Positions 8,831 through 15,199 of a stretch of DNA of 39,496 nt are shown here, in pieces. A model generated the notes under the pieces. That model made no database searches. It saw only the letters and a list, made by a program, of their open reading frames with translations, and was not told where the DNA came from. How positions within the stretch are numbered: the stretch's first letter is position 1; each line of letters starts with the position of its first letter. Origin of the DNA: a virus; IMG/VR virus record IMGVR_UViG_3300028610_000299, positions 1-39,496 of that record; one strand, written 5' to 3'. A program made the position numbers and the translations under genes.

Positions 8831-9073
8831 TTATATTTCTACGCAGAGGCATGCGCCCATTGCTTCCAGTCGTCTAACCCTACTGACTTTCCATGTGTTG
8901 GTTTCTTCGCAATCCTTCACCGCCTCACAGCAGGCCAGCTTTGTTAGTTCGTGCTGTTCGCCTAGTGCGGCGATAATCAAGCACTGGAGCGCCGCATTTT
9001 GCTGCGTTCCTGTTTCATACCCTACGCTTTCCCATTCTCTTATGAGGTCAAGCGCTCGCTGGTCTAGGTCCAT
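8831..9073 (-). CDS. Small acidic helical protein, unknown function
   Basis: 80 residues, preceded by a strong GAGGGGAG seven bases before the ATG. It appears largely helical, with a Cys-rich second half (two adjacent Cys in ACCEAVKDCEE, and ACLCVEI at the end). No family recognised. It lies between two other small genes near the operon's end. Confidence 0.6.
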   Translation of the reverse strand: MDLDQRALDLIREWESVGYETGTQQNAALQCLIIAALGEQHELTKLACCEAVKDCEETNTWKVSRVRRLEAMGACLCVEI

Positions 9074-9106
9074 GCTTCTCCCCTCTCGTTAACTTTTCGA
9101 CAATAG

Positions 9107-9331
9107 TTAGCGATACAGCCGGCGATCGCCTGGCGCAAATATGGGCATGTGCCCAATTGTTCCCACGTTAACGCCGCCCGAGACCGCCAGGGCGACGGTG
9201 GCTGTTCTGCTGAGCTTGGGTGAAGGTCTGCGGCGCTTAATCTCTGCGCGGGCTTCTGCGAGCTTTCTGTCTCGATCAACCGCCGCGGCTTTGCGTTCTT
9301 CGAAAGTTCCGCGCTGTTTTGCCTGTCCCAT
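9107..9331 (-). CDS. Small basic phage protein with MGQAKQRGTFEER N-terminus
   Basis: A 74-residue protein. The opening MGQAKQRGTFEERKAAAV is a recurrent N-terminus among small phage and prophage proteins of unknown function. The first 40 residues are strongly basic and helical, and the end is neutral. AAAGGAGA lies ten bases upstream of ATG. Another frame overlaps it (9064-9279) but lacks ribosome-binding support. Follows the cytosine methyltransferase gene. Confidence 0.7.
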   Translation of the reverse strand: MGQAKQRGTFEERKAAAVDRDRKLAEARAEIKRRRPSPKLSRTATVALAVSGGVNVGTIGHMPIFAPGDRRLYR

Positions 9332-9378
9332 CTGGTCTATCTCCTTTGGCCATCTATTCCGTATTAGTTGGGGAGCGC

Positions 9379-10110
9379 TTAGGCGGCCATAATGGCCCGC
9401 CCGATCAGCTCTGGGATTGGTGGGAAAACCGAGTTGCCTAGCCCTCTAATTCTGTCCACCCGCTTGGGTATTTCATCTGCAACTCTATCCACGCCGGGTT
9501 GAGTTTCCCGTAGCAGCCGCTTGGCGTCGGAGCAGTAGAAAGTCCGACGATCACTGGCAAGTCGGGCGCTATTTTCACACGCCGCTTGAAATAGCCTAGA
9601 TTCTTCGAGTATTGATCCCCGTCGCTCGCCTTGGGGGTAGGCCACAATCCAGACGCGATCTCTCCTGTGATCTCCACCAACGGCGCAAGCTGGTACGCAG
9701 TGCCATTCCGCGTCATACCCGATTTCGGCCAGGTCTCCGAGAACGGTGTCAATCCCTCGATAAAGCAGCGCTGCGACGTTTTCCACGATTGCGAACCGTG
9801 GTCGTACTTCGCTAATAATTCGTGAGTATTGCGACCACAGGCCAGACCGCGCCCCCTGGATGCCCTCTTTTTTCCCGCTGGAGCTAATGTCTTGGCAGGG
9901 AAACCCCCCGCAAATAACGTCAACTGTTCCTCTATATTGGTTTCCATCCAGCTCCCTCACGTCATCATGGACCGGCACATCGGGCCAGTGTTTAGCCAGC
10001 ACCTGGCGGGCGTATGGCTCTCTTTCGCAAAACGCCACGGTTGTCATCCCGGCCCGCTCCAGCCCCAGGCTAAAACCGCCGATCCCGCTGAACAGGTCCA
10101 AGACTTTCAT
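9379..10110 (-). CDS. DNA (cytosine-5) methyltransferase, short form
   Basis: 243 residues. All key C5-methyltransferase motifs are visible: motif I DLFSGIGGFSLGLE (5-18), motif IV GGFPCQDIS with catalytic Cys72, motif VI ENV (110-112), motif VIII HRRDR (148-152), and motif X GNSVFPPIPELIG (225-237). It would methylate the C5 of cytosine using AdoMet, probably to shield phage DNA from host restriction. It is far shorter than typical stand-alone enzymes (over 300 aa). Only about 60 residues lie between motifs VIII and IX, which leaves little target-recognition domain. AAGGG lies eight bases before ATG. A second conserved frame lies wholly inside it (9438-9947). Confidence 0.93.
   Translation of the reverse strand: MKVLDLFSGIGGFSLGLERAGMTTVAFCEREPYARQVLAKHWPDVPVHDDVRELDGNQYRGTVDVICGGFPCQDISSSGKKEGIQGARSGLWSQYSRIISEVRPRFAIVENVAALLYRGIDTVLGDLAEIGYDAEWHCVPACAVGGDHRRDRVWIVAYPQGERRGSILEESRLFQAACENSARLASDRRTFYCSDAKRLLRETQPGVDRVADEIPKRVDRIRGLGNSVFPPIPELIGRAIMAA
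9438..9947 (-). CDS. Overprinted conserved phage protein inside the cytosine methyltransferase gene
   Basis: A 169-residue frame on the same strand as the methyltransferase but in another frame, covering its residues 55-224. It carries signatures I recognise from a phage protein family usually found beside cytosine methyltransferases: an N-terminal EQLTLFAG, SWKTSQRC, SETWPKSGMTRNGTAYQL (about 82-99), GLWPTPKASDGD, and a C-terminal NPAWIELQM with YPSGWTELEG. The ATG has its own Shine-Dalgarno (AGGGAG, five to six bases upstream). Function is unknown. Two frames that both look conserved argue for real overprinting, although translation is unproven. Confidence 0.62.
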   Translation of the reverse strand: METNIEEQLTLFAGGFPAKTLAPAGKKRASRGRGLACGRNTHELLAKYDHGSQSWKTSQRCFIEGLTPFSETWPKSGMTRNGTAYQLAPLVEITGEIASGLWPTPKASDGDQYSKNLGYFKRRVKIAPDLPVIVGLSTAPTPSGCYGKLNPAWIELQMKYPSGWTELEG

Positions 10111-10154
10111 ATCAAAATCCCTTGTTGTCTCGTCAACTATTTGCCAATAGTTTG

Positions 10155-10493
10155 TTAAAGCAGCAGATCCCGCAGCTTAATACCCTTGAGCTCGTTACCT
10201 ACCTTCTTGACTACCACCCCCCATCCTCTGTCGCTGCATGGCTGTTTGCCACTGATCGCTTCGACAATGCTGTCAACGCTCATGTCAATGTTAGATATTT
10301 GATAACCGCCACCAGGGCCGCGCACAACAGCAACCAAGCCTGCCTTTTTCAGCTTCGAGAATATCTGTTCGTAATACGACCCCGATAGATGTTGGCGCCG
10401 GGCTAAGTCGGCTAGTTTGACTGGCCTATCTTTGCCATGCTCTGCCAAATCCCTCATTGCGACCACAGCACGTTTACATCTTTTATCCATCAT
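10155..10493 (-). CDS. Rrf2-family transcriptional regulator without Fe-S cysteines
   Basis: 112 residues from ATG 10493, chosen because GGAGG lies nine bases upstream. A longer frame to 10589 lacks such a site and overlaps rusA. The winged-helix pattern is clear: KRAVVAMRDLAEHG, VKLADLARRQHLSGSYYEQIFSKLKKAGLV (recognition helix), RGPGGGYQIS (wing), SVDSIVEAI. Family members such as IscR bind an Fe-S cluster through three Cys after this point, but here only Cys86 remains. It may therefore be a cluster-free DNA-binding protein. Position between RusA and the methyltransferase suggests control of phage or host genes. Confidence 0.85.
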   Translation of the reverse strand: MMDKRCKRAVVAMRDLAEHGKDRPVKLADLARRQHLSGSYYEQIFSKLKKAGLVAVVRGPGGGYQISNIDMSVDSIVEAISGKQPCSDRGWGVVVKKVGNELKGIKLRDLLL

Positions 10494-10548
10494 TTCTGCG
10501 CACCTCCTACAGTTGTTAGGGTTATTAAAGCCTACTTTTGAGAGGGTT

Positions 10549-10932
10549 TCAAGCCTGCAGCCTGTAAACATCTCCAGCATCATCAACACGGCTTACAGAT
10601 ATCCCCCCGTCATCTGCCCAGCGTTTCTCGGCCCATATGCTCCATACAGCGCAGTCCTGTTTGTGGATCGCATCAAGAGCAGCTTTCAGAAGGTTGTCGA
10701 CATCAGGTGTCTGCTGGTGGGGCTGCATGTGCATCCCGGCTCGCTTCTTCTTGCTCCAACTCTTCGGCATAGGGATGAAGAACGTAATCTTCTGCCCGCT
10801 CTGCTCGATCTCCAGACCCTTCGCTCTGCATTCGTCAGCAAACGCCCGGTACCGCATCACGCACGGCCTCTGCTTCCATTTGTCGGCGCGAGTCTGCCTC
10901 GGCTTGGTGCATGGAGTTATGTCGTAGTGCAT
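10549..10932 (-). CDS. rusA: RusA-type Holliday junction resolvase
   Basis: A 127-residue protein, close to the usual 120. The active-site signature PDVDNLLKAALDAI sits at 76-89 (Asp77, Asp79, Lys83), and the further acidic pair Asp107/Asp108 in WADDGGIS completes the metal site. RusA resolves four-way junctions by paired nicks, and in phages it debranches DNA before packaging. The start shares one base with the stop of the Ref-like gene (TGATG), implying coupled expression of two DNA-processing nucleases. Confidence 0.92.
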   Translation of the reverse strand: MHYDITPCTKPRQTRADKWKQRPCVMRYRAFADECRAKGLEIEQSGQKITFFIPMPKSWSKKKRAGMHMQPHQQTPDVDNLLKAALDAIHKQDCAVWSIWAEKRWADDGGISVSRVDDAGDVYRLQA

Positions 10933-11240
10933 CAGACTAGATCCTGTGTCATTTCGATCAATGATTGCTGGCTGCCAAACATCTCCTCGAACTCAGCCAA
11001 CCGGCCGTGCACATACCCGCCAGGTTTCTTCTCGGTGCCCTGGTGATGCCCTCCGCACAGCCCGAGTATCTGCTTATGCGGTTCAGGGTTGCTCAGAGTG
11101 CGCACGGAGCCCCTTACATGGTGTATGGCTGCCGGTGTGCCCTGTTGCCCTGAGAGCAAGTAGCAGGCAATACAGCCGAACTCAGCCACCCTTGACATGT
11201 ATTCCCGCTCGCTTGCGTTTGGCTTGCTTGACCGCTTCAT
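10932..11240 (-). CDS. Ref-like (RecA-dependent) HNH-type nuclease
   Basis: A 102-residue protein with the core of the recombination-enhancement nuclease family known from phage P1 Ref (186 aa). It has CIACYLLSG near residues 22-30, paired IHHVRG (47-52), PHKQILGLCGGHHQGTEK and a C-terminal EMFGSQ. The Cys and His residues form the Zn/His metal finger. It is shorter than P1 Ref, lacking the basic N-terminal arm. P1 Ref cuts at RecA-bound displacement loops, so this protein may stimulate recombination together with RusA next door and the Rad52-like protein of the rightward operon. Confidence 0.85.
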   Translation of the reverse strand: MKRSSKPNASEREYMSRVAEFGCIACYLLSGQQGTPAAIHHVRGSVRTLSNPEPHKQILGLCGGHHQGTEKKPGGYVHGRLAEFEEMFGSQQSLIEMTQDLV

Positions 11241-11590
11241 CTAAAAGCCCCCAATGCACCCATACCAAGCATACCTAGAGATGATTGACCTGCTCCGTGA
11301 GCGCTAGCCATGGCCATCTGTTGCTGTTGAGCCGCTGTAAGCCCATACAATGCCTGACGTTGATTAACAGATTTCTCCCGCTCTTTCTCTCTTGCCAGGT
11401 CGAACAACTCCAAAAGTGCGTCGTCGTCATCAACATACATCTTGGCCACGCGGTATTTGAGCTTATAGCCTTTGTATTCTCGCAACTCCGCTTCCATTGA
11501 TGTCATTGCTTCATCGATCTCTTTAAGGCGCTGGTTGAGCCTGTCTATCTTGTCGTGGTTGAACAATCTGTAAAAGAAACCAATCATCAT
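11237..11590 (-). CDS. Coiled-coil protein with Gly/Met-rich tail
   Basis: 117 residues. Residues 12-75 are a charged coiled coil (heptads in IDRLNQRLKEIDEAMTSMEA), followed by a Gln-rich block (AAQQQQMAMA) and a low-complexity tail ending in SSLGMLGMGALGAFR. Two ATGs are adjacent at the start (11590, 11587). The end overlaps the Ref-like gene by four bases. No family recognised. The tail composition resembles ejected virion proteins, but the operon is early. Confidence 0.6.
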   Translation of the reverse strand: MMIGFFYRLFNHDKIDRLNQRLKEIDEAMTSMEAELREYKGYKLKYRVAKMYVDDDDALLELFDLAREKEREKSVNQRQALYGLTAAQQQQMAMASAHGAGQSSLGMLGMGALGAFR

Positions 11591-11613
11591 CCTTCCCTCT
11601 ACGTTATAAGCCG

Positions 11614-11841
11614 CTATTCGCCAAACCAGTCGTTCTTTCTTGCTTCCGCACGCTCCTGGGCGTCCTCAAGAGCCCTGCGCAAAGCCACTGCTTTAGGATC
11701 AACGCCCATGCCCTTGTCCTTACTGGGCACGCATCGAACGCACTTACCCGTTCGGTTGTCATGGTTCGAATCACCGTGAATAGGGCAATATTTAATGTGG
11801 TGATTGTTGTTTATGGAAAATCCTTTGTAGCTGTGTGCCAT
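11614..11841 (-). CDS. Small zinc-finger-like protein
   Basis: 75 residues starting at ATG 11841, behind GAAGGTGACAAC. The longer frame upstream has no ribosome site and overlaps the previous gene. Residues 19-37 hold CPIHG and CVRC, a C-H-C-C arrangement suited to one zinc ion. The C-terminal helix is charged (LRRALEDAQERAEARKNDW). Probably binds nucleic acid or protein; family unknown. Confidence 0.65.
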   Translation of the reverse strand: MAHSYKGFSINNNHHIKYCPIHGDSNHDNRTGKCVRCVPSKDKGMGVDPKAVALRRALEDAQERAEARKNDWFGE

Positions 11842-11854
11842 GTTGTCACCTTCG

Positions 11855-12325
11855 TTATTTGTTTTGGTCGTTGGCAACCTGGTCGTATTCCGAACCCCTG
11901 GGCTTGAACAGCTGGACCCCTTTGCCGGTACACCAATCCTCGTGGCACCGAAGAGCATTAAACCGCTCCCCTTTGGTGGCCGGCCGCATGCCATCCCGGC
12001 CCTTGCGTGACCAACTAAGACGGGTTCCATCGGCATCAACGCCAAGCCAGCGAGTCGTGAACAGCTCATGAGAATCGTCGGAGTTGAACGGCCTGGTGCC
12101 GTAGATGACGCCTTCTGCATTGACCATCAGCGGCATGGTTACCCCGTTTTTCGCCATAAACTCAGCAGTGGTGGCCATCCACATTCTCCAAAGTTTGGCC
12201 ATGCCCCATTTGCCAGTATTCTCCGGCTGGATGCTGATTACCAATATGGGGTCGGCTTCAAGCGCGTCCTGAAGCTTTGACATCAGCTGCGGCAGGCTAT
12301 GCGCCGACAGCCTGAAGTCATCCAT
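11855..12325 (-). CDS. Conserved phage protein, possibly recombination-associated
   Basis: 156 residues. A strand/helix start (ILVISIQPENTGKWGMAKLWRMWM) is followed by MPLMVNAEGVIYGTRPFNSDDSHELF and SRKGRDGMRPATKGERFNAL. The gene order (before Ref and RusA) and the opening ISIQP...LWRMWM loosely recall NinB-type proteins that aid recombination mediators, but the match is weak. Translation appears coupled to a 13-codon leader whose stop overlaps its start. Confidence 0.6.
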   Translation of the reverse strand: MDDFRLSAHSLPQLMSKLQDALEADPILVISIQPENTGKWGMAKLWRMWMATTAEFMAKNGVTMPLMVNAEGVIYGTRPFNSDDSHELFTTRWLGVDADGTRLSWSRKGRDGMRPATKGERFNALRCHEDWCTGKGVQLFKPRGSEYDQVANDQNK

Positions 12326-12359
12326 TGTGAATAACCTCTAGCTGCCCTATAGTTCCCAT
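12318..12359 (-). CDS. 13-codon leader peptide candidate
   Basis: An ATG at 12359 sits behind AAAGGAAAAGCAAC and opens the frame MGTIGQLEVIHNG. Its TGA (12320-12318) overlaps the ATG of the 156-aa gene at 12325 by several bases. The arrangement suggests that translation of the leader feeds ribosomes into the next gene. It follows the terminator-like hairpin at 12389-12413. Confidence 0.35.
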   Translation of the reverse strand: MGTIGQLEVIHNG

Positions 12360-12388
12360 GTTGCTTTTCCTTTCGTTGTTGTTGATTC

Positions 12389-12413
12389 GCCCGGGGCCAC
12401 CGGGCATTTTTTT
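12389..12413 (+). terminator. Intrinsic terminator oriented against the operon
   Basis: GCCCGG (12389-12394) pairs with CCGGGC (12400-12405) around a 5-base loop, followed by A and seven T on the plus strand. The orientation would stop rightward, not leftward, transcription. It lies directly after the stop of a minus-strand gene (12412-12642). It may block antisense transcripts entering from the late operon. Confidence 0.65.
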
Positions 12414-12642
12414 ACACGCTTGAATATGGCCCATCATCGTCGTCGTAATCGTGCCGAACCGGATTGACGATATCCATACCCACAGACCACAACACCAATA
12501 CCGGGACACTCGTTAAGCACGCCGTGGACAACCAGAGAGCGATCCAATCCACTGTGCTAGTCATGTGTGGCGCCACGATGGCAACCAGGCAAACGATAGC
12601 CATCAACGCCAGTATCGCGATGGCGGGCAGGTACTTTCTCAT
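12412..12642 (-). CDS. Small membrane protein, two segments
   Basis: 76 residues from ATG 12642, which overlaps the upstream stop in ATGA. Two hydrophobic stretches (LPAIAILALMAIVCLVAIVA, 4-23; WIALWLSTACLTSVPVLVLWSVG, about 32-54) precede an acidic tail (HDYDDDDGPYSSV). This looks like an inner-membrane hairpin. Function unknown. Confidence 0.7.
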   Translation of the reverse strand: MRKYLPAIAILALMAIVCLVAIVAPHMTSTVDWIALWLSTACLTSVPVLVLWSVGMDIVNPVRHDYDDDDGPYSSV

Positions 12643-12959
12643 TTCGATTCTCCTTTTGTGGTACATCCATCACAGTCGCCACAGTCTGCGCCACACTGCG
12701 ACCATGGTTCTGACTTGCTGCCAACAATAATTGGATTGCCTGCACGCTTCACGGCTTCGGTCAGCGTATAACCCCAGGTGATAACCTTGCCGATGCTCCC
12801 GTTGCTGCGTCGGACCATCAGGGTGTATCTGCGAAGTGGGTCGTCAGTGCGGTGGATGCACCGGAAGTCATCAGGAGCCCCGCATTCATTTGTGGTGCAT
12901 TTCACATGACTGCAGGTGGCGCCCTTAACCGGAACCCCTTTGACTCTACAGGTGGCCAT
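12639..12959 (-). CDS. Cysteine-rich small protein
   Basis: 106 residues. The N-terminus has Cys at 4, 16, 21, 26 and 34, and the C-terminus has the cluster CGADCGDCDGC. The middle (RRYTLMVRRSNGSIGKVITWGYTLTEAVKRAG) looks like a small beta domain. The Cys pairs could bind zinc or an Fe-S cluster. It overlaps the preceding gene by 14 bases. No family recognised. Confidence 0.6.
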   Translation of the reverse strand: MATCRVKGVPVKGATCSHVKCTTNECGAPDDFRCIHRTDDPLRRYTLMVRRSNGSIGKVITWGYTLTEAVKRAGNPIIVGSKSEPWSQCGADCGDCDGCTTKGESK

Positions 12960-13359
12960 TGTTCATCACATCGTAAAGAGCGTCTGAAACCTCGGTTCCT
13001 TCTGTGAAGTCCTGGCCCAACTCCTGAAGCCGGTCTAGCTCGGAATTCAGCTGATGCAGTGCCGGCACCGCAACAGCCCGCAGCTTCTCATGCTGAAGTG
13101 ACAGCCGGTTGAACCGAAGCTCAGATTCCTTGATCAACTCCAGGAAATAGGCGTCACCGGTTATCGACTTGAGCACTTCGTCGTGGTGGATGTGGCTGGC
13201 TATGGTCCCGGTTTCAACGCCTATGGAGTTAGATGCATCGCGGAAGTCTTTCAACATCGCGGCTTGGCTGTCGCGTTTGGACACAAGCATCCGCAAATCT
13301 GAGGGGACCATGCGGTCCAGGCAGTCATCCCGCGTTGCAAATTCAAAAGTGATATTCAT
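12946..13359 (-). CDS. Helical protein of unknown function
   Basis: 137 residues. The start is short and beta-like (MNITFEFATRDDCLDRM), followed by long helices with many Leu and Glu (ELIKESELRFNRLSLQHEKLRAV). GGGAG precedes ATG 13359. A 72-base gap lies upstream, one of the few gaps in this operon, so an internal promoter is possible, but I see no convincing -35/-10 pair. Confidence 0.6.
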   Translation of the reverse strand: MNITFEFATRDDCLDRMVPSDLRMLVSKRDSQAAMLKDFRDASNSIGVETGTIASHIHHDEVLKSITGDAYFLELIKESELRFNRLSLQHEKLRAVAVPALHQLNSELDRLQELGQDFTEGTEVSDALYDVMNNGHL

Positions 13360-13431
13360 TTCGCTCCCTCGTTAAGTGCCTAGTAACTGTATGCCCTTTA
13401 TGGCGCAATGTCCACACGAAAAGTCTTATCT

Positions 13432-13641
13432 TTAGTGCTGGTTCCCCATCTTGCCAGCAGCCACGAGATCGCCGATGGTTTCGAAGCTGAACTCGGCCGG
13501 CGCCTTCACGACTTTTAGCTTGCCGTCATCTGACAGGCCGGCGGCCATCTTCATAAGGATCTGCTTCTTGTCCTCATCAAGAACGACGAAATATGGCTTG
13601 CCGTCGATCTGTACTGCGATGCTGATTACTTCAATTTTCAT
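13432..13641 (-). CDS. Small protein of unknown function
   Basis: 69 residues. It starts with a beta hairpin-like VISIAVQIDGKPYFVVLDEDKKQI, and the rest is mixed. The ATG overlaps the upstream stop (ATGA, 13638-13641), so it is translated together with the preceding gene. Confidence 0.6.
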   Translation of the reverse strand: MKIEVISIAVQIDGKPYFVVLDEDKKQILMKMAAGLSDDGKLKVVKAPAEFSFETIGDLVAAGKMGNQH

Positions 13642-13883
13642 GATTTGGCCATCCTGATTGATTGATCTTTGATGACGTTCAGTCGCCGAGCCATGTCCCG
13701 TCGATACTCCAGGTCACCCAGGTCCGCCAGCCACCCCCTGATCTTCTGAGCCTCCCAGTCCTTAATCATCCAGTGGGCTTTGTACCATCTGGCCTTGTCC
13801 TCTTGGATAGCCTCCCGCTGGTCTGCCGTCATCAGCGCCATGCTCTGGCTGTAGTCGGTAGGCAATCTATCCAGCAGGCTCAT
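13638..13883 (-). CDS. Small helical protein of unknown function
   Basis: 81 residues from ATG 13883, chosen over ATG 13889 because GGAGG lies about eight bases upstream of the former and almost abuts the latter. Sequence is rich in Trp, Arg and Lys (ARWYKAHWMIKDWEAQKIRGWLADL), and looks like a charged helical protein. It overlaps the preceding membrane-protein gene by 17 bases. Confidence 0.6.
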   Translation of the reverse strand: MSLLDRLPTDYSQSMALMTADQREAIQEDKARWYKAHWMIKDWEAQKIRGWLADLGDLEYRRDMARRLNVIKDQSIRMAKS

Positions 13884-14094
13884 TGGCATGCCTCCAGTTA
13901 TAAAACCGGCGCAGGCAATACGAGCGTGCAAGCGATATCATCGTGTACAAGATTCCAAGACCAATGTTTTGCTCTACCGATATCTCCCATCCGAACAGCG
14001 GGAACAGAGTCATGTTTGCTGTGAAGTTGATCAGGAACCCGACAGCTACATTCATCACAGCCTCGATCGCTGATTGTTTTCGTGTTTGGCTCAT
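13867..14094 (-). CDS. DUF7220-like small membrane protein
   Basis: 75 residues with the pattern of a widespread small phage membrane protein: a basic start, then SAIEAVMNVAVGFLINFTANMTLFPLFGW (first segment), LGILYTMISLARSYCLRRFYNW (second segment). The EAVxNVAVGF and SLARSYxLRR blocks are what I recognise. Its biological role is not known. The start overlaps the upstream stop in ATGA. Confidence 0.75.
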   Translation of the reverse strand: MSQTRKQSAIEAVMNVAVGFLINFTANMTLFPLFGWEISVEQNIGLGILYTMISLARSYCLRRFYNWRHANEPAG

Positions 14095-14456
14095 GATTCA
14101 CCCTTGGCTGCTTTGATCATGGCCCGGCGCTGCTTTCTGAGTTCCCCAAGCTGTTTGTGTTTAGAGACAGACATGGCGTCAACATCTCCAAACTGTAACG
14201 CGTCACTTCGACCATCTAGCCAGCCCTGGAGGCTTGCGACATCATGCTCAATATCTAATCGATCCTGAGTGATTGCCACAAGCCCCCTCTCCGCCAGGTA
14301 GGCGTCTACCTCTGCTTGGGTTATAGCTTTGTTTTCTAATTCTTGAATCTCTTTCCACAGACGCGCAATAACAGGCTCATTCCAACCTTCCATGCTTGTG
14401 ATTCGCTTCATGTGAGCCCGCAGCTCTTCCGACGTTTGGTCTGTTATGTATGTCAC
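14091..14456 (-). CDS. Helical accessory protein with YLAERG motif
   Basis: 121 residues, starting at GTG 14456 (GTGA overlap with the preceding stop). Predominantly helical and charged. The segment TQAEVDAYLAERGLVAIT (about 47-64) closely resembles SQVDEYLAEKGMVAVP in the Lar-like protein two genes upstream, so the two share a short domain that may have spread by duplication. The C-terminus is basic (RKQRRAMIKAAKGES). Function unknown. Confidence 0.62.
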   Translation of the reverse strand: MTYITDQTSEELRAHMKRITSMEGWNEPVIARLWKEIQELENKAITQAEVDAYLAERGLVAITQDRLDIEHDVASLQGWLDGRSDALQFGDVDAMSVSKHKQLGELRKQRRAMIKAAKGES

Positions 14457-14668
14457 GACTCATCCCCATAATCCCCATCGAGCATTTTCCTCTTAAACTT
14501 CTCCACCAGCCATAAGCAGTCCTCATGCTCAAGGTTAAGGCTGGCTCTTGCGTCTAACTCACCGTCTTTGCCCCATCCGATTACAAGTACAGATTCATAT
14601 TGCCCGCCCGCTTGCTCCAGAACATTGTCAGGATTCAAAGCAGGTTTGATATGGGATATCTTACTCAT
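14453..14668 (-). CDS. Small protein of unknown function
   Basis: 71 residues from ATG 14668 (ATGA overlap with the Lar-like gene). The middle reads YESVLVIGWGKDGELDARASL, a likely beta sheet, then a charged helix. This pattern is common among small phage proteins, but I cannot name a family. Longer upstream start rejected because it lies inside the upstream gene. Confidence 0.6.
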   Translation of the reverse strand: MSKISHIKPALNPDNVLEQAGGQYESVLVIGWGKDGELDARASLNLEHEDCLWLVEKFKRKMLDGDYGDES

Positions 14669-15069
14669 ACGTCCCCCTGTGTTTGTGCGGCTTGGATCAT
14701 GAGCTTGTAAAAAGAATGCGCCCATTCAGAACATACATATGTTCCTAATTGAGCCTCTGTTTTTCTTTGAATTCCTCGTAATTTACTATCAGTAAGCTCA
14801 ACAGGAACCGCAACCATCCCCTTCTCTGCCAAGTATTCGTCTACTTGGGATTGGGTTGTGTGTCTTGAGTTCCATCTATCGACCGCTGTTTGCCTGATCG
14901 AATCCCAGTCTATGTGCGAGCATTCGTCTTCCGATTCTGGCTCGTGGCTTTTCTCACCCAAAATGATTACGTCACACTCCTTACAAGAGACAGACCATCG
15001 TAAACGGTGATCTTCTATTTCTAACGCCTTTGATCCGCAATGCGCACATGGCTTCAGTTCTTCGCTCAT
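14665..15069 (-). CDS. Lar-like restriction-alleviation protein
   Basis: 134 residues. The first 75 match the Lar family: LKPCAHCGSKALEIE (Cys8, Cys11), SVSCKECDVI (Cys29, Cys32) and the ending AVDRWNSR. Rac-prophage Lar modulates type I restriction-modification so that unmodified DNA survives; the zinc ribbon is the conserved part. The second half (VDEYLAEKGMVAVPVELTDS...) is not part of Lar and recurs in a neighbouring gene. GGGATAGAGAG precedes the ATG. A job in protecting incoming phage DNA fits the two methyltransferases elsewhere in the genome. Confidence 0.8.
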   Translation of the reverse strand: MSEELKPCAHCGSKALEIEDHRLRWSVSCKECDVIILGEKSHEPESEDECSHIDWDSIRQTAVDRWNSRHTTQSQVDEYLAEKGMVAVPVELTDSKLRGIQRKTEAQLGTYVCSEWAHSFYKLMIQAAQTQGDV

Positions 15070-15073
15070 CTCT

Positions 15074-15199
15074 CTATCCCCTCAGTGATTCTTTGATTAG
15101 CTTCTTGCCGTTCCGCAAGCACTTCCCGCAGAACATACCCCCATCACCGAACCGCGTGATAGTCGTGGTTGAACTGCCGCATGTGTCGCAAATTTTCAT
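15074..15199 (-). CDS. 41-residue zinc-ribbon protein
   Basis: MKICDTCGSSTTTITRFG, then GMFCGKCLRNGKK, gives two CxxC knuckles 18 residues apart, a minimal zinc ribbon. The start overlaps the upstream stop in ATGA, and its own stop lies inside the next gene's Shine-Dalgarno. Tiny zinc ribbons of this type are common in phage accessory operons. Confidence 0.7.
   Translation of the reverse strand: MKICDTCGSSTTTITRFGDGGMFCGKCLRNGKKLIKESLRG

Noticed and set aside
9064-9279. 71-codon minus-strand ORF overlapping the MGQAKQRG gene
   Set aside because: It starts at TTG without a Shine-Dalgarno, and the overlapping frame has both a good ribosome site and a recognised N-terminus.
10417-11046. 209-codon plus-strand ORF
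   Set aside because: It is the antisense shadow of the Rrf2, RusA and Ref genes, which have clear motifs in the minus-strand frames.
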